Notes: a model not told the origin generated them from the sequence alone. 64,000 nucleotides of DNA from Planctomycetota bacterium (GCA_013112555.1 JABFGK010000002.1:620001-684000), one strand, 5' to 3'. Positions 32,035 to 42,214 are shown, counted from the stretch's first letter. Program-made: numbers and translations.

Positions 32035-34176
32035 TTAGCCCCGCCGTGCGATCCAGACGCACACGCCTGCTGCGAGCACGACGATCGGCAGGCCGACAGC
32101 CAGCCCCCAGCGGTACACAATGCGCGTCGAGTCTGGAATCGGGCCGATCCGTGAGATGCTCCGAGTCATCGGGCTCGGCGCAATGAAGTCATCCATCCCT
32201 GCCAGCCAGCACACGCCGTTGAGAAACAGCTCCGAGTTCCCTGGGTTCGTCGGCCAGATCTGACTGTCAATCAGGCTCATGCTGTTGACAATGTCGTTGG
32301 TAAACCAGTTGCCCGACCCGACAAACAACGCGCGTTGCGATGTCGAAGCACTCGCGTCGGCGATCTCGGCAGCCACGATCACCGGATACGGCTCACTGTC
32401 CGGTTCAGCCGGCGGCTCAATCGTCTGTTCGCTGTACCATTGATCCTCGGCCCAGACGCGCGCGGACGGCTTGATGTCCAACACCACCCAGCGTGAAAGC
32501 GAGTCAGGCAGCGCGCCCTCGGTCGTCTCGCCGTCAAGCAACAACGGGATCGGGGCCGAGACCTGCGTATCAAGACCGACCAGCGCCGCACCGATCACGT
32601 GGTCTTCCCGGTAATCGTTGAGCAACATCCCTGCGACATTGCGATCCTGCCCGCCCGGCTGAGGAATACGCTCGAAAATCACGCGCCCGGTATCCGGTGT
32701 GATGCCGAACCGCGCGGCCACCGAGGCCCAGGTATCGGCCTGACCGAAACCCGGGATGAAACTCGGGTAGAAACTGAAGAACACGCTCTCCCCGTCATCA
32801 ACCAGCGTCTGCACCGTGTTCGACAACGTGGCCGAGGCTGCCATCGCCTGCTGATCACTCATCGAGGGAGGCGAAGGGATGATGAAGTACACCACCGGCG
32901 ACTCAGCCGTCGCAGGAACCGGCTGCTCACCCGTCAACACATCCCATTCCATCGTCTCGAAACCGAGTTCGTTCAATCGCGACGCCAGCGCCGCCAGCAT
33001 GCCCGGGCGGCGAAAATCGCCGAGCACGGCACCCGGCTGCCCCAACGCATGGCAAAACACGACCGTCGCTGTCTCCGTCTGCACGAGACGCCGAATCGCC
33101 GATGCCACAATGCCCTCACCTGCAAAACGGAGATCGAAGCGCGACTGCTCCTGGATCTCACGCGCGCTTGGCTGTGGGAACAGTTGTTCATAGGGGATCA
33201 CGGTGGCTTCGTCCGACGTCGTCACAAGAACGCAGTTGCTCTGCCTGATCGAGCGGAGAATCGGCGTCAGGCCGAGCGGCTCAAGATCATCAAGCGTCTG
33301 TGCCATGTCCAACGCGCCACGAGCCGCCTCGTCAAAAGCAGCCGCCCAGTCCGGCAACACCGTCGCCATCCCGGCCGGAATATCGCCCGAGGCAATCACC
33401 TCGCGATATAACCCGGCAACACGTTCAAAATCCTGCCCGGGACTCTGCAACGCTGCTCGCAGTGTCGCTGCGGCCCCCTGCCAGTCCGTGATCGGTTGGC
33501 CGGCCCCGGTCTGCAACTGCCGGTCAACCTCTGCCAGCAACGTCTGTGCGTTCAACGGCATCGTCGTCGTCAACGCGATATACACCGACTCGAAAAGCCG
33601 TCGATACTGGTGATTCGGATCGCCGTTGGTCAGCGATTCAGCCAACAGCGCGCCCTGCTGCTGAATAAAGGTCATCGTGGCATCGACCTGCCCCCGCGCT
33701 GCACCGAGGCGCGATTCATAGGTCGAGATTTCGCCGGCGTACTTCTCCTGCAGTTGTGCGATCAGGTCCTCATACGGCGTGATCGAACGCGGGTCGAGCG
33801 GGTCGATCCGGTTGATCACGATCTGATCCGAGCGCTTGACAAACTCACGCATCACATCCTCGACCTGCCGACGCAACGGGCCGGCCTGGTCCTCGGAAAA
33901 CAGCAGCGTGATCTCAATCGGCTCGTCAAGAGATGTCAACAGGCTCCGAGTCTGCGGGCTGAGCGAGTACGAACGGCTGGCCGTGAAGTCCCAGCGCAGG
34001 TGGCTGTCTGCGGCCAACCAGTTCACGACGGCCAGTACGACGATCAGCGCCAGAACAAGAACCGAGACGTTCAGCCCGTACTTGAATCGCCGTGCCCCTG
34101 CCGTCGTCGGATTGACGTGCGCCGGGGCCGACGACTGCTGTGAATCTGCTTTGCTCGGAGGAAGATGCGAGGTCAT
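32035..34176 (-). CDS. GldG-like (Gldg_ABC-type) auxiliary protein of ABC exporter
   Basis: 713 aa; N-terminal TM then 'YSLSPQTRSLLTSLDEPIEITLLFSEDQ', C-terminal TM; gene order with ATPase and ABC-2 permease. Confidence 0.85.
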   Translation of the reverse strand: MTSHLPPSKADSQQSSAPAHVNPTTAGARRFKYGLNVSVLVLALIVVLAVVNWLAADSHLRWDFTASRSYSLSPQTRSLLTSLDEPIEITLLFSEDQAGPLRRQVEDVMREFVKRSDQIVINRIDPLDPRSITPYEDLIAQLQEKYAGEISTYESRLGAARGQVDATMTFIQQQGALLAESLTNGDPNHQYRRLFESVYIALTTTMPLNAQTLLAEVDRQLQTGAGQPITDWQGAAATLRAALQSPGQDFERVAGLYREVIASGDIPAGMATVLPDWAAAFDEAARGALDMAQTLDDLEPLGLTPILRSIRQSNCVLVTTSDEATVIPYEQLFPQPSAREIQEQSRFDLRFAGEGIVASAIRRLVQTETATVVFCHALGQPGAVLGDFRRPGMLAALASRLNELGFETMEWDVLTGEQPVPATAESPVVYFIIPSPPSMSDQQAMAASATLSNTVQTLVDDGESVFFSFYPSFIPGFGQADTWASVAARFGITPDTGRVIFERIPQPGGQDRNVAGMLLNDYREDHVIGAALVGLDTQVSAPIPLLLDGETTEGALPDSLSRWVVLDIKPSARVWAEDQWYSEQTIEPPAEPDSEPYPVIVAAEIADASASTSQRALFVGSGNWFTNDIVNSMSLIDSQIWPTNPGNSELFLNGVCWLAGMDDFIAPSPMTRSISRIGPIPDSTRIVYRWGLAVGLPIVVLAAGVCVWIARRG

Positions 34177-34245
34177 GGTGCGTGCTTCCTTGGTGTATTA
34201 CTCAATCTTCTTGACCCGCTCCCTGACGGTCGCGGCTCGTCGGAG

Positions 34246-34974
34246 TTATCGCCAGCGTCTGGATTCAATCACCTTCGTGGCGATGACCAGGAACAGAATA
34301 ATGCCCGACAGCAGGTAGACGGCCGAGCCGGCGTCGATCACGCCTTTGGCAAAATCGGTCGAGAACCGACGGGTCACGCTCATCCAGAACAGCATGTCAG
34401 ACCACGGGTCCGGCAGGTTGGCCGGCAGCACCGTCGTCACGCCCCAGAAAATGAGCCAGAAAAACAAGGCCATCAAATACGCCAGAATCTGACTGCCCCA
34501 CAAACTCGATGCCACCAATCCGACGGCCAGATACACCCCGCCCACCAGCAGCAACCCGAGATACCCACACACAATCGCCCCGTAATCCGGGGCAGCATAG
34601 ATCTCGAGAATCACGACAAACAGAAACGTCGGGACGAGCATCGCGACGAAAAACAGCATCGCCCCCACCCACTTGCCGATCACCACCTCAACATCGTTCA
34701 CCGGGCACGTCATCAGGCCTTCGATCGTGCCGATGCGCAGTTCCTCAGCAAGCAGCCGCATCGAGATCGCCGGCGCCAGGAAGATCAGCATGAACGCCGT
34801 CGTCTCAAAAAACGGCCGCATCGTTGCCGGGCGCCCCGGGCTCAGGACATCAACGGAAAACAGGAACCCGCTCACCAGCAGGAACAAAGCGATCACCACA
34901 TACCCGACCGGCGTGCAGAAATACGAGGCCATCTCACGACGGGCCAGTGCAATCGTTCGACTCATCATGATCAA
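34246..34974 (-). CDS. ABC-2-type permease (GldF-like)
   Basis: 'IALARREMASYFCTPVGYVVIALFLLVSGFLF', 'MRLLAEELRIGTIEGLMTCPV'; multiple TM helices; ATGA overlap with ATPase gene. Confidence 0.9.
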   Translation of the reverse strand: MIMMSRTIALARREMASYFCTPVGYVVIALFLLVSGFLFSVDVLSPGRPATMRPFFETTAFMLIFLAPAISMRLLAEELRIGTIEGLMTCPVNDVEVVIGKWVGAMLFFVAMLVPTFLFVVILEIYAAPDYGAIVCGYLGLLLVGGVYLAVGLVASSLWGSQILAYLMALFFWLIFWGVTTVLPANLPDPWSDMLFWMSVTRRFSTDFAKGVIDAGSAVYLLSGIILFLVIATKVIESRRWR

Positions 34975-36068
34975 CTGCCTCCCTTCACACCGGCATCGGG
35001 TACGGATGCATCCGTCTCAGGTGGAGACGAGGGGGGAGATTGGGGGGGAGGCGGGGGGGGAGGAGCAGACGGCGCATCATCGACAACATGCCCGCCACCC
35101 GTCACACGAATGAACAACTGCTCCAGCGAAACCGTGCTGCGACTCAGTTCCCGCAACGGCAGCCCGCTGGCATGAACCGCCCGGCCGATCTGCTCACGCA
35201 GATCACCGTCACCGTCACCGGTGGCCGACGCTGATGCCGACGCTGCCTTGGCTGCAATCTCGTACCGCCGCCAGGCACCCTCCAGCGTCCGGCTGCGGAC
35301 ATCGCGCACATTCGGCAGACTCCGAACGGCCTGAACGAGTTGGTCGGCTGAGCCGGCCGATGAATCAACGTTCACCTCAATGACGTAGGTGCTGTCCTGG
35401 TTCGCCTGCCTCCGCAGATCGGAAATCGAGCCGTCCGCACGAATCCCGCCGTGGCTGATAATCACGATCCGATCGCAGGTCACTTCGATCTCGGGCAGAA
35501 TGTGGCTCGACAGAATCATCGTGTGATCGCCGGCCAACTCCCGAATCAGTTTGCGGGTCTCCCGGATCTGCACCGGGTCCAGGCCCGATGTCGGCTCATC
35601 GAGCACGAGGATTGCCGGGCTGTGGAGCATGGCCGCGGCCAGACCGACACGCTGCCGATACCCCTTGCTCAGGCGGCTGATCAGTCGCCGCCTCATCTCA
35701 GACAGCCAGCACCGCTCGATCACCCGGTTGACCGCAGTCCGGCGTGAAGCGCGATCCATCCCGAAGAGCCGCCCGCGGAAGTGCAGGTATTCCTCGACCC
35801 GCATCTCGGGATATAGCGGATTCGACTCCGGCAGGTACCCGAGATGTGACCGAACCTGATCCGATTCGGCCACCGAATCATGCCCGTCAACCCGAACCGA
35901 CCCGGACGTGGGTGGCATATACCCCGTGAGAATGCGCAATGTGGTCGTTTTGCCCGCCCCGTTGGGGCCGAGCAACCCGAGCACCTGCCCGCTGGGGATA
36001 TCAAGTGTCACGTTGTTGACAGCCCGAAATGAGCCGTAGTACTTGGTAAGACACCGAATTTCAATCAT
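34971..36068 (-). CDS. ABC transporter ATP-binding protein (GldA-like)
   Basis: Walker A 'LGPNGAGKTTTLRIL', signature 'LSKGYRQRVGLAAAMLHSPAILVLDEPTSGLDP'. Confidence 0.95.
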   Translation of the reverse strand: MIEIRCLTKYYGSFRAVNNVTLDIPSGQVLGLLGPNGAGKTTTLRILTGYMPPTSGSVRVDGHDSVAESDQVRSHLGYLPESNPLYPEMRVEEYLHFRGRLFGMDRASRRTAVNRVIERCWLSEMRRRLISRLSKGYRQRVGLAAAMLHSPAILVLDEPTSGLDPVQIRETRKLIRELAGDHTMILSSHILPEIEVTCDRIVIISHGGIRADGSISDLRRQANQDSTYVIEVNVDSSAGSADQLVQAVRSLPNVRDVRSRTLEGAWRRYEIAAKAASASASATGDGDGDLREQIGRAVHASGLPLRELSRSTVSLEQLFIRVTGGGHVVDDAPSAPPPPPPPQSPPSSPPETDASVPDAGVKGGS

Positions 36069-36386
36069 TCTGTGCAGCCTCCTGAACACCTGAGCGAATG
36101 GGAGTGCATGATTGTGAATCGCTTTCTACGCAACGTGTGGACGGGTCGATCGGCGTCCCCTGCCACTTTTCCGGGTGCAGTCGCCCGGTTTTTCGCTCGA
36201 TACCAGTGATACGGTCCACCCGTGTCCGACACCGACTGCCTGGCCGCGCCGGCGTGTTGAGCGTGTTTACCGACTTGCAACGCCCCAGCGCGGGTCATAG
36301 TAATATGCGGTCAAGCGGTCGGAGTGCCGGTTTCAGCGATTCTATCCGTCCGACACGCAGCGTGTCGAAGCCGGGGAAAGGCGTGT

Positions 36387-38168
36387 ATGGGTGACAAGCA
36401 ACGGCTCAGGCTTGTCGTTGTCAATGAAGTGATCGGTCAGAATACCCCCGAATGGGATGCTCTGGCCCGCCACTTCGACTTGCTATCGGTCTCACCGGAC
36501 CGACTTGCCTCAGCCGTGAGCCCGGCTGCCAAGGGCGAGCCGACACCCCCCACCCTCATCCTGGGCGACCCACAGACCTGGCAGAACCCTGCTGCCACAC
36601 CAGGGACTGCCAGGGACGACTACGGGGCCATCCTCGATGCCATGACCGAAGGCGTCTGCCTGTGCGATACCGACGGCAGCCTGCTCTGGGGCAATCCACA
36701 CTATCTGTCAATGCCGGAAATCGTCCGCCGGCGTGTCGAGCGTGGCTGTGCCGATGCTGCACGCTACTACAGCCAGCAGGCACCCGAATCGCTCCCACGA
36801 GGCAAAAAACTTGAGTTCCAGGCCGGCGAGGACGGCTTCTACGAAATGATCGTCTCGCCGATCATGCCGGCTGCTCAGCCCGATGCACACGCTGATACAG
36901 CCACCCCAGGCATCGCGAAACTGACTGCCATCGTCTGGGATAACAGTTACGGGCAGCGCCTCCAGCAGAAACTCGATGCCATCGACCGTGCCGGCAGCGA
37001 ACTGGTCCGCATCGAAGCCGAGGCCGTCTCGAGCCTCAACGCTGCCCAGCGACTGAAACTGCTCGAAGACAAAATCATCAAGTACTCACGCGACCTGATG
37101 CACTTCGATCACTTCAACGTCTTCCTGCTGGACCGCAAAACCAAGCGGCTGCAACCCCTCATGCTCGTCGGCATGCCCTCCAAAGTCGCCACCTACGAAT
37201 TATTCGCATCAACCACCGGCAACGGGATTTGCGGGTACGTCGCCGCCACCGGCAAGAGTTACATCTGCCACGATGTCCAGAACGACTCACGATACCTCGC
37301 CGGGCTCGACAAGGCCGCCAGCTCGCTCAGCGTCCCCTTGAGACTCCAGAGCCAGTTGATCGGCGTGTTCAACGTCGAATCGAGACGGCCCGGGTCGTTC
37401 TCAGAGGACGATCGACAGTTTGCCGAGATCTTCGGCCGCTACATCGCCCTTGCCTTGAACATCCTCGATCTCCTGATCGTGGAACGGTGCACCACGAGCG
37501 GCACCGTGGCCGTCAACGTCATCGGCGAAATCAGCCAGCCGCTCACCGACATCGCCCTCGAAGCCGACCGGCTCCAGCAAACACTGGCCGACAACCCGGA
37601 TGCCCTGCGCCACGTCGAACGGATCATCAATCTCGTCGAGACGGTCAAACAGAACGCCCAGGAGGCTGCCAAAGGCCCCCGAGGAATCCTCGGCATCCAG
37701 GAAGCCATGGAATCCTCCGAAATTGACCCCCTGCTCGAACACAAACGCGTCCTCGTTGCCGATGATGAGCCCAACATTCTCGAAACGATCGACAAAGTCC
37801 TCACCGCACGCGGATGCCGCGTCACCATCTGCAGTAACGGGAGCGCTGCCATCGAGGCACTTGAGGCAGCCGGCGATGACCAGTACGGCCTGGTCCTGTC
37901 AGACATCAGCATGTCAGACCGGAACGGCTACGAAGTGTTCGCTGCTGCCAAAGAAGTCGACCCGAAATTACCGGTCATTCTCATGACCGGCTTCGGCTAT
38001 GACCCCCACCATTCAATCGTGCGGGCCAGCCAGGAAGGACTGCAGTGCGTCCTGTTCAAACCCTTCCAAGTCGAGCACTTACTCGAAGAGGTGTCCAAGG
38101 CACTTGTCGAGCGCAAGACGCCGCCATCGTCCGGAAAAGCCGGCGACGGCAATACCAGCGCGTCATAA
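36387..38168 (+). CDS. GAF domain / response-regulator receiver protein with a degenerate HisKA-like helix
   Basis: GAF 'FDHFNVFLLDRKTKRLQPL...GICGYVAATGKSYICHDVQNDSRYL'; REC 'RVLVADDEPNILETI...LVLSDISM...VILMTGF...LFKPF'. Confidence 0.9.
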   Translation: MGDKQRLRLVVVNEVIGQNTPEWDALARHFDLLSVSPDRLASAVSPAAKGEPTPPTLILGDPQTWQNPAATPGTARDDYGAILDAMTEGVCLCDTDGSLLWGNPHYLSMPEIVRRRVERGCADAARYYSQQAPESLPRGKKLEFQAGEDGFYEMIVSPIMPAAQPDAHADTATPGIAKLTAIVWDNSYGQRLQQKLDAIDRAGSELVRIEAEAVSSLNAAQRLKLLEDKIIKYSRDLMHFDHFNVFLLDRKTKRLQPLMLVGMPSKVATYELFASTTGNGICGYVAATGKSYICHDVQNDSRYLAGLDKAASSLSVPLRLQSQLIGVFNVESRRPGSFSEDDRQFAEIFGRYIALALNILDLLIVERCTTSGTVAVNVIGEISQPLTDIALEADRLQQTLADNPDALRHVERIINLVETVKQNAQEAAKGPRGILGIQEAMESSEIDPLLEHKRVLVADDEPNILETIDKVLTARGCRVTICSNGSAAIEALEAAGDDQYGLVLSDISMSDRNGYEVFAAAKEVDPKLPVILMTGFGYDPHHSIVRASQEGLQCVLFKPFQVEHLLEEVSKALVERKTPPSSGKAGDGNTSAS

Positions 38169-38546
38169 CCATTCGCCCATCGCAGTCCCAGAAACACCAC
38201 CCCTCCATTTATTGGTGCCTACAAGTGGTCCATTCTGCCCGGGCCGTCCAGACGATCCCCCGCAGGCCGGAATTGTCCTCCTCGACTTGCATCGCACGAA
38301 TTCAATCCCGATCAATGACCCTGAGGGGAGAATCCGATCGGCAGGCTGCCGTGGCACCTGAGCCGGTACACGACTCTGCATGGGTGTGATGCCGAACATG
38401 CCACCGGCAGACCGATCGGATTCCACATGACAAACTCAGGGATTGGTACGCCGCTCGTACCTTGACCGAATGAAGCCGCTTGCTGCTGCACATGCACATG
38501 CGTCGGCTTGATTCGCGCCGTGCCATCGAGCCGGAGGGGGCTGTCT

Positions 38547-39206
38547 ATGCATCTGTCTCATCGCCGAGGTTTTACGCTGATCGAACTGCTTGTCGTCATC
38601 AGCATCATTGCACTGCTGATCGGGATTCTATTGCCTGCCTTATCCAGCACGCGCGTCGCGGCTCGCACCGCCAAGTGCGCCTCGAACGTGAACCAACTCG
38701 GCAAACTTCACTTTGATCAGGTGCTGGACATCGACCGCTGGGCGCAGTCAGCCTACGACCTGCGCGGCGGCCGACTCGAAGACGTCGCCCCCGGGGCCGA
38801 AAGCGAATACAACGGCCGCAACTCCTTCAACTTCCTGAAGAACTCAAACTTGAGCGACTTTGCCCGCAAACTGAATCAACTCGAACAAAGCGTCCCGGGG
38901 CAGGTCCGACAGTGGACCATCCCCTGCCCGGAAGCCATCGAGCCCCGCGAACAAAGTTACGGCATGAGTTACCGCGCCTATCAGGCCCGGCCGGCCAATG
39001 TGATCCCACGCATGATCGTCTTTGCCTGCAGCCCCTATCGACTCATGGTGCGCGGCCGAGACCTGAACCCGCGACACCGGGACCGGGTCAATTTCATGTA
39101 TGGTGACTCACATGTCGATGCCGGCAACGAAGACCGAATTGATGACGACGACCTGTTCCGCCATACGACCCGTCTGCCGCCGATCCCGGCTGAGTATGAC
39201 GAATAG
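38547..39206 (+). CDS. Prepilin-type N-terminal cleavage/methylation protein with H-X9-DG-like C-terminus
   Basis: '[47 protein letters not shown]' and C-terminal '[10 protein letters not shown]'. Confidence 0.93.
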   Translation: MHLSHRRGFTLIELLVVISIIALLIGILLPALSSTRVAARTAKCASNVNQLGKLHFDQVLDIDRWAQSAYDLRGGRLEDVAPGAESEYNGRNSFNFLKNSNLSDFARKLNQLEQSVPGQVRQWTIPCPEAIEPREQSYGMSYRAYQARPANVIPRMIVFACSPYRLMVRGRDLNPRHRDRVNFMYGDSHVDAGNEDRIDDDDLFRHTTRLPPIPAEYDE

Positions 39207-39366
39207 GACGCAACAAGTGACGTGGGCTTTGCGGGTGAGATGCCTGCCCCACTGACTGAGGTGGATGGAACAAACGAATGTTTCACGGTTGAGAGGAGAG
39301 ATCCAACGCGAGCATCCCGGGGGATCGCATGTGCTTGGAGGCGACTGTGCAGTCAGAACGAGACAA

Positions 39367-40116
39367 TCAACCGCGCGTCTGATTGTCTTCGGTGAGCACG
39401 GATACCGGGATGAGGTCCGATTGGCCGATGGTCTGCGGCAAATCATCCAGCCGAATGGACTGCTCGACCGTGAACATTCCCACCTCAGTTCTCCGCAGCC
39501 CCGTCAGATACCCCCCGACTCCCAACGCTGCACCAATATCACGGGCCAGGCTCCGGATGTACGTGCCCTTGCCGCACCGAACATCAAGCGTCAGCGCCGG
39601 CCAGGCATACTGCACAATCTCAATCGAGTGAATCACCACCGGCCGGGCCTTGAGTTCGGGCGGTTTTCCCTGGCGTGCTAACTTGTACGCCCGTTTCCCA
39701 TCAATCTGCATCGCAGAAAACACCGGCGGCCGCTGCATTATCCCGCCGATAAAGCGAGCAGCCAGCAGTTCACGGATCGCCTCTCGGTCAGGGGGGGGAC
39801 CGGCCGGTTCGATCGGCGTCAGATCACCTTCAAGATCCTCGGTCGTCGAGGTTGCATCAAGGGCGATGTCCGTCATATACCGCTTGGGCATGTCGTGGAT
39901 ACGAGGCACGCACCGAGTCGCCTGCCGGCCGAGACACATCACCAGCACCCCGGTCGCAAGTGGATCGAGTGTCCCGGCATGTCCCGTCCTGGGCTTGCCG
40001 GCCCGCCAGCGCACCGCCTTGACGACCCCCATCGACGAGATCCCCAACGGCTTGTCCACAACAAGGAAGCCGCAGGGCAATGGGTCCGGGCTCGGATTGT
40101 CGGTTCCTGTCATCAT
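39367..40116 (-). CDS. truB: tRNA pseudouridine(55) synthase TruB
   Basis: 'GFLVVDKPLGISSMGVVKAVR...KPRTGHAGTLDPLATGVLVMCLGRQATR', 'DVRCGKGTYIRSLARDIG'. Confidence 0.95.
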   Translation of the reverse strand: MMTGTDNPSPDPLPCGFLVVDKPLGISSMGVVKAVRWRAGKPRTGHAGTLDPLATGVLVMCLGRQATRCVPRIHDMPKRYMTDIALDATSTTEDLEGDLTPIEPAGPPPDREAIRELLAARFIGGIMQRPPVFSAMQIDGKRAYKLARQGKPPELKARPVVIHSIEIVQYAWPALTLDVRCGKGTYIRSLARDIGAALGVGGYLTGLRRTEVGMFTVEQSIRLDDLPQTIGQSDLIPVSVLTEDNQTRG

Positions 40117-40248
40117 GGTTTTCGAGACGATGGTAGGGATGCATACGGGGTCACAGGGGGGGAAACGGCCTGTTTTGTTGCCGTGTGGCATAGTGGGGCT
40201 ACACTCCGGGCAATAGCCGGCACGATCATGTGTCTCAGGCCCCTTTTT

Positions 40249-40335
40249 GGAGAGGTGACCGAGCGGCTGAAGGTGCACGACTGGAAATCGTGTGTGCGCG
40301 AAAGCGTACCGTGGGTTCGAATCCCACCCTCTCCG
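40249..40335 (+). tRNA. tRNA-Ser (anticodon GGA)
   Basis: 87 nt; acceptor GGAGAGG/CCTCTCC, anticodon stem-loop CACGA-CTGGAAA-TCGTG, long variable arm, GTGGGTTCGAATCCCAC T-arm. Confidence 0.97.
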
Positions 40336-40460
40336 TTATCGCGATTCACAATCGACTCCCCATGGGATTCGAGCACACAGTGGACCATGCGCAGCATGAG
40401 ACACGACGTGGGTGCGACGCCGAAGGCGCCGTGACCACGAATCCCACCCTCTCCGTTATC
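40318..40460. repeat. 23-bp direct repeat of the tRNA-Ser 3' end (40318-40340 and 40438-40460)
   Basis: cgaatcccaccctctccgttatc occurs twice, 120 bp apart. Confidence 0.93.
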
Positions 40461-40505
40461 CCTAGAGTTGGTGTTTCTGAGCCACTGCCTTGTGAGCAGT
40501 GGTGT

Positions 40506-42185
40506 CCGCTGCGCCAGCGATTTGGCCTTGACGGGATGGGCGGATCGAGTTACATTGATAGTGTGATATTGCGGGATAAAGACGCCAGCACCGGGTGGAC
40601 CTCGCAGGCAGACGCTCTGGACGAGGTACGCTATTACTGCCAGAACTGGCGGGCGGACGTGTCCGCAATAGTCACCTCAGGGGGCTATATGGTCGAATGG
40701 ACCAAGTACTCGCCGTACGGCATCCCCTTCGGGCTGCCGGGAGCCGATACCGACTCTGACGGCGACTGCGACGCCACCGACATCACCCAAATCCAGACCT
40801 GGATCGACGGCTCGTCCTACGACGTGCGCGGCGACGTGGATCTCGACGGCGACGTGGACTCGACCGACAAGTCGATCGCCCAAAGCAACTATCAGGGCAC
40901 GACCAGCGGCTGGAACGACCTCACCGCCATCGGCAATCGCACAGGTTACGCCGGATACGAGTGGGACGGTGTGGTCAGCATGTACCACGTTCGCCACCGA
41001 GTTCTGAACCCCGTGCTGGGACGATGGACCCGAAGAGATCCGCTGGGTTTCACAGGTGGTTTGAATATGTACACGTACAGCGCCGGTGTGATATGGAGGA
41101 ATGATCCCATGGGGCTCCTCTCGAATTCACAAGCTTACACGTGCAGCGCATGCTATATCGAGTTCAACACAGAACCTCTCAAGTGCAGTTCAGGAAAGTG
41201 CTCCAATCCGGCCACTGGTGGTGGGGCGCTCACAAGACTGACCTCAGAATGGGATTGTCAAGCCGATTGCGAAGACAGATGGCCTGATGACCCTGCCAAG
41301 CAAAACGCGTGCAAAGGTGGCTGCGATGTCGGCGGCGGTTCCCACACGTGCAGCGCCGGATGCACAGAGCTATACGAATCGGGATCAGAATCATGGAGTG
41401 CATGTGTCATGTCATGTAGGCGTGTGCGTAAAGGAGGAGAGGTAGACTACGGAACCTGTGACATTAACAAAACGAATTGCGAAGCGAATTGTGAGAGCCA
41501 AGTCTCCCAATGTAAGTCAGAAGAAGGAGACCAAATCATTATGGGTGCGAGCGGAGGTGTCATAGGCGTTACAGGAGGAATCCTCCTTTTCTGTGGCCCC
41601 CCCGGGTGGATCATAGGGGGTTGTCTTGCGGCTGGAGGGATCATCATCGAGTGTAGCATTCCGGTTGTCAATACCCAACAGAACAAGGACTGTGATGCCT
41701 GTGGCGACCGATGCAACAACTACTGCAATTGTCAATATGAGGTGTGCATAGGCGAGCGTGCCTCTGACAGTTGCAAGTTTCGAGCAGGCTGTGGGCTTAC
41801 CAAACCGCCATTTTGGACGATCGCGTTATGGCATAATGCCGAGATTCCTCAAATCGGCAGAGCACTCTCAGCGGCGACAGGACAAGGAGTGGACCTGAGT
41901 TGGAATCTGCGGTGTTGCCGCATTATCCATATTGGCTGTCACCAGGGAGGAGCAATTGTGGCTGTACTCCGAACTAAGCCATACCATCACATTGCTTTAT
42001 CGTTTGAGTCTCTCAAGAGCTCACACGCCTCGTATGCGTGCACACATTCTGCCACGACGCCCATAGGCCGGAGCATTCTGATGAATTGTTTCATTTTCAC
42101 ATGTAGGTGTGTGCGAGTCTGGTCAACGGTATCTGTGCTTGCACAAGATAGCAGATGCAACTCGAGTATTTCTCGCAATAGATAG
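40506..42185 (+). CDS. 5'-truncated RHS core protein with dockerin-like insert and Cys-rich C-terminal tip
   Basis: 'YSPYGIPFGLPG...[DTDSDGDCDATDITQIQTWIDG...DVDLDGDVDSTDKSIA]...YHVRHRVLNPVLGRWTRRDPLGFTGGLNMYTYSAGVIWRNDPMGL' RHS core; the tracked ORF reads through the tRNA gene, so its upstream part is not real coding. Confidence 0.8.
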   Translation, partial: PLRQRFGLDGMGGSSYIDSVILRDKDASTGWTSQADALDEVRYYCQNWRADVSAIVTSGGYMVEWTKYSPYGIPFGLPGADTDSDGDCDATDITQIQTWIDGSSYDVRGDVDLDGDVDSTDKSIAQSNYQGTTSGWNDLTAIGNRTGYAGYEWDGVVSMYHVRHRVLNPVLGRWTRRDPLGFTGGLNMYTYSAGVIWRNDPMGLLSNSQAYTCSACYIEFNTEPLKCSSGKCSNPATGGGALTRLTSEWDCQADCEDRWPDDPAKQNACKGGCDVGGGSHTCSAGCTELYESGSESWSACVMSCRRVRKGGEVDYGTCDINKTNCEANCESQVSQCKSEEGDQIIMGASGGVIGVTGGILLFCGPPGWIIGGCLAAGGIIIECSIPVVNTQQNKDCDACGDRCNNYCNCQYEVCIGERASDSCKFRAGCGLTKPPFWTIALWHNAEIPQIGRALSAATGQGVDLSWNLRCCRIIHIGCHQGGAIVAVLRTKPYHHIALSFESLKSSHASYACTHSATTPIGRSILMNCFIFTCRCVRVWSTVSVLAQDSRCNSSISRNR

Positions 42186-42214
42186 ACTCAAGCACTCGCA
42201 CACGGTGATATCAG

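Noticed and set aside
40230-40505. N-terminal part of the tracked 651-aa ORF
   Set aside because: It reads through the tRNA-Ser gene and the duplicated tRNA end; only the part from ~40506 resembles RHS protein.
40744-40890. Cellulosome component based on the dockerin-like loops
   Set aside because: No cohesin or scaffoldin seen; such calcium loops are also used in non-cellulosomal proteins.
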